Shown here: positions 9,033-15,868 of the stretch, one piece after another | Numbering within the stretch: position 1 is the first letter of the stretch | Layout of the letters: each line of letters opens with the position of its first letter | Assembly (NCBI RefSeq): GCF_903645295.1 | Contig: NZ_CAHJXM010000001.1 | Location: forward strand, 868,001-932,000 | DNA length: 64,000 nt | Origin: Bacillus sp. Marseille-Q1617 | GTDB lineage: Bacteria > Bacillota > Bacilli > Bacillales > Bacillaceae_B | Direction of reading: 5' to 3' | The notes under the pieces: generated by a model | Told to the model about the DNA's origin: nothing | Databases searched by the model: none | What the model saw: the letters and a program-made list of their open reading frames with translations, nothing else | Translations under genes and position numbers: made by a program

Positions 9033-9103
9033 ACTCGTATAAATTCAGTGATATGGTCTGAGAGTCTCTACCTGGTTCCCATTGGAAGAACCAGACTACG
9101 GGT
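9033..9103 (+). ncRNA. Purine riboswitch aptamer, guanine-type by its discriminator base
   Basis: P1 pairs 9033-9039 (ACTCGTA) with 9097-9103 (TACGGGT). P2 is TTCAG/CTGAG with the conserved loop containing ATATGG. J2/3 reads GTCTCTACC. P3 is CTGGTT/AACCAG, and the three-way junction ends GACTAC. The base at the ligand-pairing position (GAC-TA; equivalent to nucleotide 74) is C, which specifies guanine or hypoxanthine rather than adenine. The P3 loop (CCCATTGGAAG) is longer than the usual CCNTAA loop, so loop-loop pairing may be altered. Confidence 0.9.
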
Positions 9104-9193
9104 TGAAGTATCGTTCGGTTATTCGTTTTTTCGAATCGTCGCGAATAGAGATATGCTGTGTGTATGTCCCATGGAAGATACTTTGACTTCACA

Positions 9194-9234
9194 GGTCTGG
9201 AAGGTAGAAATCACTCCTTTTCCAGGCCTTTTCT
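9194..9234 (+). terminator. Riboswitch expression-platform terminator
   Basis: GGTCTGGAA (9194-9202) pairs with TTCCAGGCC (9220-9228), followed by TTTT. The left arm contains GTCTGG, complementary to CCAGAC (9091-9096) at the 3' side of the aptamer, so aptamer folding and terminator disruption are mutually exclusive. This predicts an OFF switch: ligand bound, terminator formed. Confidence 0.75.
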
Positions 9235-9275
9235 ATTGTCTTTTACGGGTATTACATTCATCAGGAGGGATCAAC

Positions 9276-10136
9276 ATGGTAAAAAAACTATCGACATTCA
9301 TCATCCTGGCTGTTCTGGCAATCGGGGGACTGACAGGATGCAGCACCTCACAAGAGCAAGGGACAGCCGCAGCAAAAGCAAAACAGCCGATCATCGTACA
9401 GGGGCCGATGCCGATCGAGGCTGAAAAACTGGCGGAACAATTGGATAAAGTAAAAGAAGAGAAATCAGGCTCTTTTGTCTTTTATAAAGGGAAGCTGGAT
9501 GGTTATCCGGTGATCATTGCAAAAACAGGGAAAGGCATGGAAAATACGGCAGCTGCAACGGCAGTCGCCATTGAAAAATACAACCCGGCTGCAATCATCA
9601 ATCAAGGAACGTCAGGCGGGCATGATCCCGACTTACATGTATTTGATATTGTGTTGGGGAAGAGAACGGTGAATGTGGGCTCATTAAAGACAGGCTCTTT
9701 AGATGAGAATGAAGGAATCGAACCTAAGAACTGGATCCCAATGGACCTTCTGGCATCTGAAGGAAGTGCCGGTGAAGATCCGGATGCCGAAAACATCCGC
9801 TACTTCGAAGGCGATGAAGAACTGCTTGCAGCTGCCAATGCAGTGAAAGATGAATACGAGAAAGGGAAAGTCGTGGAAGGAACGATCGGTTCTGCCGACG
9901 TGTGGAATAATGAAGTCGACCGGATCAACTGGTTCCATGAAAAGTACGGCACCTCCGTCGAAGAAATGGAAGGTGCTGCGGGGGCCCAGATTGCCGCAGC
10001 TTATGATGTCCCTTACCTTGGAATAAGAGTGTTATCCAACAATAAAGTGAACGGCGGAAAGTATAATCCCGAAACAGCAGAAGCCAACCAGGCCTATGTC
10101 TTGGAAGTCCTGAAAGAATACATTAAAAATCAATAA
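9276..10136 (+). CDS. Lipoprotein of the nucleoside phosphorylase / MTAN superfamily
   Basis: The 286-residue protein has a lipoprotein signal peptide (hydrophobic core about 7-20, lipobox LTGC), so it is exported and lipid-anchored. The mature part has the PNP/MTA-SAH nucleosidase fold: INQGTSGGHDPDLHVFDIVLG early on, and the purine/ribose-binding VEEMEGAAGAQIAAAYDVP near the end with its EMEGAA motif. Homologues split purine nucleosides into base and sugar. The frame is open upstream from 9048, but the ATG at 9276 has AGGAGGG and starts the signal peptide. Control by a guanine-type riboswitch points to extracellular purine nucleoside salvage; the exact substrate is inference. Confidence 0.9.
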   Translation: MVKKLSTFIILAVLAIGGLTGCSTSQEQGTAAAKAKQPIIVQGPMPIEAEKLAEQLDKVKEEKSGSFVFYKGKLDGYPVIIAKTGKGMENTAAATAVAIEKYNPAAIINQGTSGGHDPDLHVFDIVLGKRTVNVGSLKTGSLDENEGIEPKNWIPMDLLASEGSAGEDPDAENIRYFEGDEELLAAANAVKDEYEKGKVVEGTIGSADVWNNEVDRINWFHEKYGTSVEEMEGAAGAQIAAAYDVPYLGIRVLSNNKVNGGKYNPETAEANQAYVLEVLKEYIKNQ

Positions 10137-10152
10137 AATGGTGGTCATACAC

Positions 10153-10198
10153 ACGGCCCGCCCCTTGCAGATTTAAAGCAGCAAGGGGTGGGCCGTTT
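10153..10198 (+). terminator. Intrinsic terminator
   Basis: ACGGCCCGCCCCTTGC (10153-10168) pairs with GCAAGGGGTGGGCCGT (10181-10196), followed by TTTC. Confidence 0.9.
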
Positions 10199-10323
10199 TC
10201 ATATCGAGAGTTTTCGTGTTTAGGAAAGGAAACGATTAGGGAAAGATACATCTATGTGAATCTCCGTGAATTTGGAAGGAAGTCATGAAAGTGAAGAACG
10301 ATGAAAGGCAAGGAGGAAAAGCA

Positions 10324-11265
10324 ATGAGAGCGATTGTTATCGATCAATATGGTGATAAGGAAGTACTGAATGAAAGGGAGGTGGAGCAGCCGGATATTGG
10401 AGACGATCAAGTACTTCTATCCAACCGCGCCACTTCAATCAACCCAATCGATTGGAAGGTACGTCAAGGGTATCTGAAGGAGATGCTCCCGTTTGAATTC
10501 CCAATCATTTTAGGCTGGGATTGTGCTGGCGTCGTAGCCAGGAAAGGGAAGAATGTAGAAGGTTTTGAAATCGGAGACAGAGTATTTGCCAGACCCGAGA
10601 CGACAAACCAAGGGACATATGCCGAGTATGTTGTCGTGGATGAGAACCTGCTCGCCCCTATGCCTGACACGATGAGTTTTGAAGAAGCAGCAGCGATCCC
10701 GCTTGCCGGATTGACGGCCTGGCAGTGCCTGGTTGATTTTTCAAGCATAAAAGAGGGGGAGAAGGTCCTCATCCATGCGGGTTCCGGAGGTGTCGGGAAT
10801 TTTGCCATCCAGATCGCCAAAAGCTTCGGTGCATACGTTGCCACGACGGCGAGCGGCAAGAATGAAGAGTTTGTGAAGTCACTGGGTGCAGACCAGTTCA
10901 TCAATTACAAAGAAGAAGATTTCAGCGAGGTTCTTAATGACTTTGATATCGTCCTTGATACAATGGGCGGAGAGATCCAGTCGGGCAGCTATAAAGTATT
11001 GAAAAAAGGCGGGAAGCTCGTTTCCATCGCCCAGCCTCCCAGTGAGGATGAAGCAAAGGAGTACGGCGTCGAAGCCGGTTTCCTGTGGCTCGAGCCGAAA
11101 GGCGAGCAATTGAAGCAGCTTGCAGACCTCTATGAAAAAGGGGAGCTGAAGCCAATCATAGGTGAAACCTTCCCTTTCAATGAACAAGGGTTGAAAGATG
11201 CACACGCATTGAGTGAAACCCATCATGCAAAAGGGAAAATTGTCATTAAAGTGATGGAAGGTTAA
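10324..11265 (+). CDS. Zinc-independent NADP-dependent alcohol dehydrogenase / quinone oxidoreductase (MDR family)
   Basis: This 313-residue MDR protein begins MRAIVIDQYGD, has the GroES-like half (GWDCAGVVARKGKNV, GDRVFARPE), then a Rossmann half with AGSGGVGNFAIQIAK. The zinc-binding Cys/His set of true alcohol dehydrogenases is absent, so it is a reductase of the quinone or enone type using NADPH. The frame is open from 10285, but the ATG at 10324 follows AAGGAGGAAAAGC and matches the family start. It is a single gene between terminators; substrate unknown. Confidence 0.9.
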   Translation: MRAIVIDQYGDKEVLNEREVEQPDIGDDQVLLSNRATSINPIDWKVRQGYLKEMLPFEFPIILGWDCAGVVARKGKNVEGFEIGDRVFARPETTNQGTYAEYVVVDENLLAPMPDTMSFEEAAAIPLAGLTAWQCLVDFSSIKEGEKVLIHAGSGGVGNFAIQIAKSFGAYVATTASGKNEEFVKSLGADQFINYKEEDFSEVLNDFDIVLDTMGGEIQSGSYKVLKKGGKLVSIAQPPSEDEAKEYGVEAGFLWLEPKGEQLKQLADLYEKGELKPIIGETFPFNEQGLKDAHALSETHHAKGKIVIKVMEG

Positions 11266-11282
11266 TCTAATATTCAGAAAAG

Positions 11283-11318
11283 GCTTCGGGGTTCAAATAG
11301 AACCCCGAAGCTTTTTTT
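11283..11318 (+). terminator. Intrinsic terminator
   Basis: Perfect 12-bp stem GCTTCGGGGTTC (11283-11294) / GAACCCCGAAGC (11300-11311), followed by T7. Confidence 0.95.
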
Positions 11319-11451
11319 GTGAGCAAATAGACACAATGTAAATACTTTTACAATTTTTATAATTTAAGAGAAAAAATGTATATATTTAGGATTAAAGTAC
11401 TATTATAATGTTTGTGGAGAATTAAAATTACCTGGGATTTGGGGGAAGGAA

Positions 11452-14400
11452 ATGAATTTACTTAAATTCATCGTAAACAGAAAGATTTTAGTCGGGCTAA
11501 TGGTTTTATTAGTATTGGTGATTGGAGGATACTCTGTCTTCAAGCTGGATAAAGAATTGCTGCCGCCCATTCAATTTGATGCAGCTTATGTTGATATCAA
11601 TGCTGGAGATATGTCTGCCATTGAAGTAGAAAGAACGATTACAAATCCACTAGAACAACAGATTAATGGAATAGAAGGGGTAGAAAAGACAGAGTCAACC
11701 ACTTACATAGGCAGAAGTTCCATTATGGTGACGTTTGAACGTGGAAAAGGAGATGAACTGTCCAAAGAAGTTGAAGCTTTGGCGAATGCTGCAGCAGCGG
11801 ATAACACCGCAATCAAAGAAGTGGTGGCGGGGCAGGCTGGTTTGAGCCAAAGTTACGAGTTTTTTATGGATGTGTCAGGGGAGGATATGGGGGAAATCAC
11901 TGCTTTCTCCCGAGACATTTTAGAGCCGAGGCTGGAAGCACTGCCAGAGGTGAGTGACGTTTTACTATCAGGTATAGAGGAGAAAGAGGTGGCGATTGAA
12001 TTCAATCGCGATAAAGTATCGGAGCTTGGCATCGATATTTCACAAACTGCTGCTGTGATCAGCGGTGCGGGCGGGGAAGAAACCCTCGGGGAGTTGAGTG
12101 GAGAAGCAGATTCACCAACAATACGCTGGAGCACCAAGCTCGAAAATACGGAGGATGTTAAAAACATACTAATCCCAACCTCAACAGGTTTCGTACGTTT
12201 GGAAGAGGTTGCGAGTGTTTCGGTTCAGCCGTTAGACACCAGTTCGATCGTTTGGAAAAATGGCACAAAGGACTTTATTTTTATCCAGGTCGGCCGCGTA
12301 TCGGAAGTGACCCAAATTGAGATGGCAGAAGCAGTGCGGAAAGAAATCCAGGCAATCAGGGACGAGGGGCTCGTAGATGGATTCACTGTGAATGAAGTCG
12401 TCTCCCAGGCAGACTATGTAAAGGAATCCCTTGATGGGGTCACCGGGAATATCGTGATCGGGGGCATCATCGCCGTCGTCATCCTGTTCCTGTTTCTTCG
12501 TAATCTGCGGGCTACGTTCATCATCGGACTTTCGATTCCGACATCCGTGTTTTTAACATTTGCAACCATGTTCCTGTTTGACTACAGTTTCAATATGTTG
12601 ACGCTGGTCGGTTTAGGATTGGGAATCGGAATGATGGTGGATTCCTCCATTGTCATCCTTGAATCAATCTATAAAAAGAAAGAGCAGGGAATGGAGAAAT
12701 TCGAAGCGGTCATTGCAGGAACGAAAGAAGTCGCATCAGCCGTGTTTGCTTCCATGCTCACAACCATTGTCGTTTTTTTACCTATTGGTTTAGTTGGCGG
12801 GGAGATGGGTCAATTCATGATCCTGCTGTCAGCGGTCGTCGCAATCACACTCATCAGTTCAGTGGTTGTAGCGTTTACGCTCATCCCGTCCCTTTCCGAA
12901 AACTTCTTGAAATTGCGTGAAAAAACGAAGGCACGGAAGGAAGGACGGATCACCGGTCTCTACAGCAGAATGGTTTCCTGGACGGTAAAGAAAAAACGAA
13001 CCAGTTTTGCTGTCATCGGGCTATTCTTTATGATGTTCGCTGCGTCATTATTTTTAATTACCAAAGTGCCGATGACTATCATGCCGGATATGTTCAACCG
13101 CTACGCTGAGCTCATGGTGAAGGTCGAAACAGGGTTATCACTGCAGGAAAAAGAGGATGTAGTGGGTGAAATGACGGATGCCCTTGCCGGGATTCCGGAT
13201 GTGGAAACAAGCTATGTCCTCGATAATGGCAGTATGCTTTACACGATCATCAACATGACGAAAGGGGACGACATCACAGAGGAACAAGAGAAGGTGAATG
13301 AACAAATCTTCAGTTCTCTCCGTGACCTTGAAGAATCGACCCCGATCGAAAATGTGGCTTCTGCGATGAACGGAGGCGGAGGATACCCAGTCCAGGTGAA
13401 TATTTCAGGTGACGACTTTGAAGGTCTGAGAGAAACGGCGGACAATTTTACAAAAGAGCTTGAGGAAATAGAGGGTATTACAGGAGTGACCACTTCGATC
13501 GATCGCACCTCTCTTGAACAAGTGGTTGATGTAAAAGAGGATGAAATTGAAGCTGCCGGCTTAACTCAGTCACAGATCAAACAATTCATCCAGCAAGCAT
13601 TCCTGGAAGTGCCTGTTGGGGAAATGAGCATTGACAATGATGCTTTTCCGCTGCTGGTAAAATGGAATGAGAAGACGGATATGAATTCGGAACTATTGAA
13701 TCTGATTGTATCCACTCCGAAGGGAGAAGAGAAGCTTTCGAGTTTCATTGAATTAAGAAGTGTCGATACACCTAACGAAATTTCTCATGCAGACGGGGAT
13801 CGTTTCATTTCCGTTTTTGCCGATATTAAAGATAAAGATTTAGGTGCCATCAATCGGGAAGTCCAAAAAATGATAAAAGAGTTTAGAGCTCCGGCAGGAT
13901 ACACGGTTGCCGTTGCAGGTGATCTGGAACAACAGCAGGAGCTGATTCAAGAAATGATCTTGGTGCTGGCCATCGCCATTTTCCTTGTGTACTTCGTGAT
14001 GGCTGTCCAGTTCAATAACCTGTCCCAGCCGATCGTCGTCATGTCGGTCATCCCGATGACCATCACCGGTGTCATCCTGGGTCTATTCATCACCCAGCGT
14101 GAACTGAGTGTCATGTCGGGAATGGGGATCGTCATGCTGATCGGGATCGTCCTCAATAATGCGATTCTCCTGATTGACCGGACGAACCAGCTGAGAAAAG
14201 AGGGACTTACCGTTGAGGAAGCACTTGTAAGAGCAGGAAAAGACCGGGTACGTCCTATCTTTATGACAACACTGACGACAGCCGGCGGAATGCTTCCATT
14301 GGCATTAGCCTCGGGCACTTCAGGGAATTATCAGGCGCCAATGGCCACCGTCATCATTTCTGGCTTGCTCTTTGCCACCTTGATCACCCTGGTGCTGATC

Positions 14401-14511
14401 CCTTCCGTCTACAAACTGTTCGCTTCCTTGGGAGCTGGATTCAAAAGGGCAGGAAGAAGAAAGAAGAAATACCAAACCAGCACAGCAGAAAAATTGGAAA
14501 CGCTGAATTAA
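11452..14511 (+). CDS. RND-family (AcrB/HAE-like) efflux transporter
   Basis: The 1019-residue inner-membrane pump has the RND two-repeat plan: one N-terminal membrane helix (NRKILVGLMVLLVLVIGGYSV), a large porter loop, five or six helices from about residue 340, a second leading helix near 520, a second loop, and a final helix bundle from about 830. Motif GLGLGIGMMVDSSIV in the fourth helix carries the Asp of the proton relay. Gram-positive homologues (SwrC-like) export lipopeptides or drugs with no outer-membrane channel; the substrate here is unknown. The ATG follows GGGGGAAGGA. No periplasmic adaptor gene is adjacent. A TATAAT at 11404-11409 is a likely -10, but no good -35 is visible. 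Confidence 0.93.
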   Translation: MNLLKFIVNRKILVGLMVLLVLVIGGYSVFKLDKELLPPIQFDAAYVDINAGDMSAIEVERTITNPLEQQINGIEGVEKTESTTYIGRSSIMVTFERGKGDELSKEVEALANAAAADNTAIKEVVAGQAGLSQSYEFFMDVSGEDMGEITAFSRDILEPRLEALPEVSDVLLSGIEEKEVAIEFNRDKVSELGIDISQTAAVISGAGGEETLGELSGEADSPTIRWSTKLENTEDVKNILIPTSTGFVRLEEVASVSVQPLDTSSIVWKNGTKDFIFIQVGRVSEVTQIEMAEAVRKEIQAIRDEGLVDGFTVNEVVSQADYVKESLDGVTGNIVIGGIIAVVILFLFLRNLRATFIIGLSIPTSVFLTFATMFLFDYSFNMLTLVGLGLGIGMMVDSSIVILESIYKKKEQGMEKFEAVIAGTKEVASAVFASMLTTIVVFLPIGLVGGEMGQFMILLSAVVAITLISSVVVAFTLIPSLSENFLKLREKTKARKEGRITGLYSRMVSWTVKKKRTSFAVIGLFFMMFAASLFLITKVPMTIMPDMFNRYAELMVKVETGLSLQEKEDVVGEMTDALAGIPDVETSYVLDNGSMLYTIINMTKGDDITEEQEKVNEQIFSSLRDLEESTPIENVASAMNGGGGYPVQVNISGDDFEGLRETADNFTKELEEIEGITGVTTSIDRTSLEQVVDVKEDEIEAAGLTQSQIKQFIQQAFLEVPVGEMSIDNDAFPLLVKWNEKTDMNSELLNLIVSTPKGEEKLSSFIELRSVDTPNEISHADGDRFISVFADIKDKDLGAINREVQKMIKEFRAPAGYTVAVAGDLEQQQELIQEMILVLAIAIFLVYFVMAVQFNNLSQPIVVMSVIPMTITGVILGLFITQRELSVMSGMGIVMLIGIVLNNAILLIDRTNQLRKEGLTVEEALVRAGKDRVRPIFMTTLTTAGGMLPLALASGTSGNYQAPMATVIISGLLFATLITLVLIPSVYKLFASLGAGFKRAGRRKKKYQTSTAEKLETLN

Positions 14512-14518
14512 CGTGTGT

Positions 14519-14560
14519 AGGACTGTTCCTCAGGTACGCTGTGGAACAGTCCTTATTTTA
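14519..14560 (+). terminator. Intrinsic terminator of the RND gene
   Basis: AGGACTGTTCC (14519-14529) pairs with GGAACAGTCCT (14543-14553), followed by TATTTTAT. Confidence 0.92.
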
Positions 14561-14632
14561 TCTGATGGAATGATTCGTTCATGAGGGGAAAAATGTAGAT
14601 AGGAAATGAGGAAGTTTAGATGAAGGTACAAT

Positions 14633-14672
14633 TATAGTGCTCGTGATATCTTGGCCAAGGGATCACGAGCAC
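14633..14672. repeat. Long near-perfect palindrome downstream of the micro-ORF array
   Basis: Arms GTGCTCGTGAT and ATCACGAGCAC surround a second palindrome, CTTGGCCAAG. No T-run follows on either strand, so it is not a standard intrinsic terminator. It may end or stabilise the minus-strand micro-ORF transcript. The rest of 14561-14771 shows no gene. Confidence 0.6.
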
Positions 14673-14771
14673 TGTTAAGGTATTGATTGATCCAAATACG
14701 TTGTCATACCAGTCTCCTTAGAATGTTATTTCATTGGTGGGTGATGCTCTCAATAGTTATTACGGATTAAC

Positions 14772-14882
14772 TTAAAACAAATGGCTGTGAAATCTGGCGC
14801 GGCGGTCCAGGATCTCATCGCTGATGCGCTTTGCTTCCGAGTCGGTGCTGTTTAAGAAAAACAATTTGATGACGGCTAACAT
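14772..14882 (-). CDS. Micropeptide, array copy 1 (promoter-distal), 36 aa
   Basis: Starts MLAVIKLFFLNSTD; the charged second half contains SEAKRISDEILDRRARF and ends HSHLF. The ATG at 14882 has AGGAGG 7 nt upstream on the minus strand. It is the last of five tandem copies, and its C-terminal six residues have drifted from the FKNRLF of the middle copies. The hydrophobic N-terminus (about 12 residues) followed by a cationic amphipathic helix suggests membrane association. No known family is assigned with confidence. Confidence 0.75.
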   Translation of the reverse strand: MLAVIKLFFLNSTDSEAKRISDEILDRRARFHSHLF

Positions 14883-14908
14883 AAGAATACCTCCTTTATG
14901 ATTTGAGA

Positions 14909-15019
14909 TTAAAACAAACGGTTTTTGAATTCGGCACGGCGGTCCAGGATCTCATTACGGATGCGCTTTGCTTCCGGGTCGGTGCTGTTTAAGAAAAACA
15001 ATTTGATGACGGCTAACAT
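14909..15019 (-). CDS. Micropeptide, array copy 2, 36 aa
   Basis: Starts MLAVIKLFFLNSTD, continues PEAKRIRNEILDRRAEF and ends KNRLF. The ATG at 15019 has AGGAGG upstream. It differs from copies 3 and 4 by Val4, Thr13 and Arg-Asn-Glu in the middle. It is probably made from the same polycistronic message as its neighbours. Confidence 0.8.
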   Translation of the reverse strand: MLAVIKLFFLNSTDPEAKRIRNEILDRRAEFKNRLF

Positions 15020-15045
15020 AAGAATACCTCCTTTGTGATTTGAGA

Positions 15046-15156
15046 TTAAAACAATCGGTTTTTGAATTCGGCGCGGCGGTCGAGAATCATATCACTGATA
15101 CGTTTTGCTTCCGGGTCAGAGCTGTTTAAGAAAAACAATTTGATGATGGCTAACAT
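15046..15156 (-). CDS. Micropeptide, array copy 3, 36 aa
   Basis: Starts MLAIIKLFFLNSSD, continues PEAKRISDMILDRRAEF and ends KNRLF. GGAGGAATTCTT precedes the ATG at 15156. It is identical to copy 4 except Met against Thr at one site. Confidence 0.8.
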   Translation of the reverse strand: MLAIIKLFFLNSSDPEAKRISDMILDRRAEFKNRLF

Positions 15157-15182
15157 AAGAATTCCTCCTTTGTGATTTGAGA

Positions 15183-15293
15183 TTAAAACAATCGGTTTTT
15201 GAATTCGGCGCGGCGGTCGAGAATCGTATCACTGATACGTTTTGCTTCCGGGTCAGAGCTGTTTAAGAAAAACAATTTGATGATGGCTAACAT
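15183..15293 (-). CDS. Micropeptide, array copy 4, 36 aa
   Basis: Starts MLAIIKLFFLNSSD, continues PEAKRISDTILDRRAEF and ends KNRLF. GGAGGAATTCCT precedes the ATG at 15293. Near identity with copy 3, including the untranslated part, points to recent duplication or gene conversion. Confidence 0.8.
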   Translation of the reverse strand: MLAIIKLFFLNSSDPEAKRISDTILDRRAEFKNRLF

Positions 15294-15319
15294 AGGAATT
15301 CCTCCTTTATGATTTGAGA

Positions 15320-15427
15320 TTAAAACAAGCGGCTTTTGAATTCGGCGCGGCGGTCAAGGATCAGATCGTGAATCCTTTTTGTTTCATGATCAGAAGTAAA
15401 AATGTAACTCAGCAGCACAACTAGCAT
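15320..15427 (-). CDS. Micropeptide, array copy 5 (promoter-proximal, most divergent), 35 aa
   Basis: Starts MLVVLLSYIFTSD, continues HETKRIHDLILDRRAEF and ends KSRLF. The N-terminal half differs strongly from the other four in sequence but keeps its hydrophobicity, while KRI-D-ILDRRAEFK-RLF is kept. AAGGAGAATC precedes the ATG at 15427. It is first in the transcription unit. It could be the ancestral copy or have a separate task. Confidence 0.75.
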   Translation of the reverse strand: MLVVLLSYIFTSDHETKRIHDLILDRRAEFKSRLF

Positions 15428-15496
15428 GATGATTCTCCTTTCTTCAAGTGAGTTTTTGGTGTTTTTTAAATCTTATGCCGGTGGCTCAATAAAAGT

Positions 15497-15540
15497 GACA
15501 CCTGTGTCGTTATTATAAACGACATTAGTGTCTTTTAGAA
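15497..15540 (-). promoter_or_regulatory. Promoter of the micropeptide array with two GACAC-NN-GTGTC operators
   Basis: Reading the minus strand: -35 TTCTAA (15540-15535), 17-nt spacer, -10 TATAAT (15585 side excluded; 15517-15512). One operator, GACACTAATGTC (complement of 15521-15532), sits in the spacer. A perfect one, 15497-15508 (GACACCTGTGTC on the plus strand), lies just downstream of the -10. The layout mirrors the MFS promoter at 15788-15842. Confidence 0.8.
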
Positions 15541-15563
15541 CCCTTTTTTTGATTTTTTTTAAA

Positions 15564-15765
15564 ATAAAGGCAAATACCCACTTGGAAGCAGGTTGATTTG
15601 CCCTGCGAAGGATAGGTTCGTTACTTGATCAGAACCGGCTGCCAGAACCTTTAGGGAAGGTCCCGTCCCTAAATCGTTGGTTTGGAAGATGCGCGTTTCA
15701 ACCCGAAGCAGTCACTGCTCCCGCCAGGAAGTCAGGTGTTCCATCCCTGCAGCCAAGCCTAATTT
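15564..15765 (-). ncRNA. Candidate structured RNA between the divergent promoters
   Basis: About 200 nt without a plausible ORF but rich in nested complementarity: CTTGG/CCAAG (15755-15759 with 15581-15585 region), GGCTGC/GCAGCC, GGAA/TTCC, GCAGT/ACTGC, TTTAGGG/CCCTAAA, GGTTC/GAACC and GCAGG/CCTGC. On the minus strand it ends with GGCAAAT/ATTTGCC followed by TTTATTTT, like an intrinsic terminator. That terminator stem competes with the GCAGG/CCTGC and CTTGG/CCAAG helices. No clear promoter is seen and I do not recognise an RNA family. Confidence 0.4.
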
Positions 15766-15787
15766 TTAGATTTTTATAAAAAACAAC

Positions 15788-15842
15788 TTGTAAAGAGACA
15801 CGAGTGTCGATATAATTAGAGTAAGAAAACGACACAGTTGTC
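15788..15842 (+). promoter_or_regulatory. Promoter of the MFS-tetR operon with two GACAC-NN-GTGTC operators
   Basis: -35 TTGTAA (15788-15793), 17-nt spacer, -10 TATAAT (15811-15816). Operator 1, GACACGAGTGTC (15797-15808), fills the spacer; operator 2, GACACAGTTGTC (15831-15842), lies just after the start site. Repression by the TetR encoded in the operon is the natural reading. Confidence 0.85.
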
Positions 15843-15868
15843 TAATTTGTAAAAAGGGGGGTAATAAT

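Larger units (their letters stand above)
14772..15441 (-). repeat. Tandem array of five 134-137-bp units, each a complete micro-ORF with its own RBS
   Basis: Start codons lie at 14882, 15019, 15156, 15293 and 15427, i.e. spaced 137, 137, 137 and 134 bp. Each unit holds a Shine-Dalgarno, a 35-36-codon ORF and a shared sequence around the stop (TTGTTTTAATCTCAAATCA on the minus strand). Differences between units are mostly synonymous or conservative in the ORF, which indicates selection for the peptide. The operon-like spacing between stop and next start is 26 nt. Confidence 0.9.

Noticed and set aside
9048..9275. N-terminal extension of the lipoprotein gene
   Set aside because: The stretch is the riboswitch and its terminator; the signal peptide and RBS fix the start at 9276.
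11853..12167. Long minus-strand ORFs inside the RND gene and similar ones in other large genes
   Set aside because: They are mirror frames of strongly recognised genes and lack RBS and family motifs.
14772..15441. CRISPR array or simple tandem DNA repeat
   Set aside because: Units are 137 bp with no short repeat/variable spacer pattern, and each contains a conserved ORF with RBS.
15564..15765. Cobalamin, T-box or SAM riboswitch
   Set aside because: None of the signature boxes of these classes is present on either strand.
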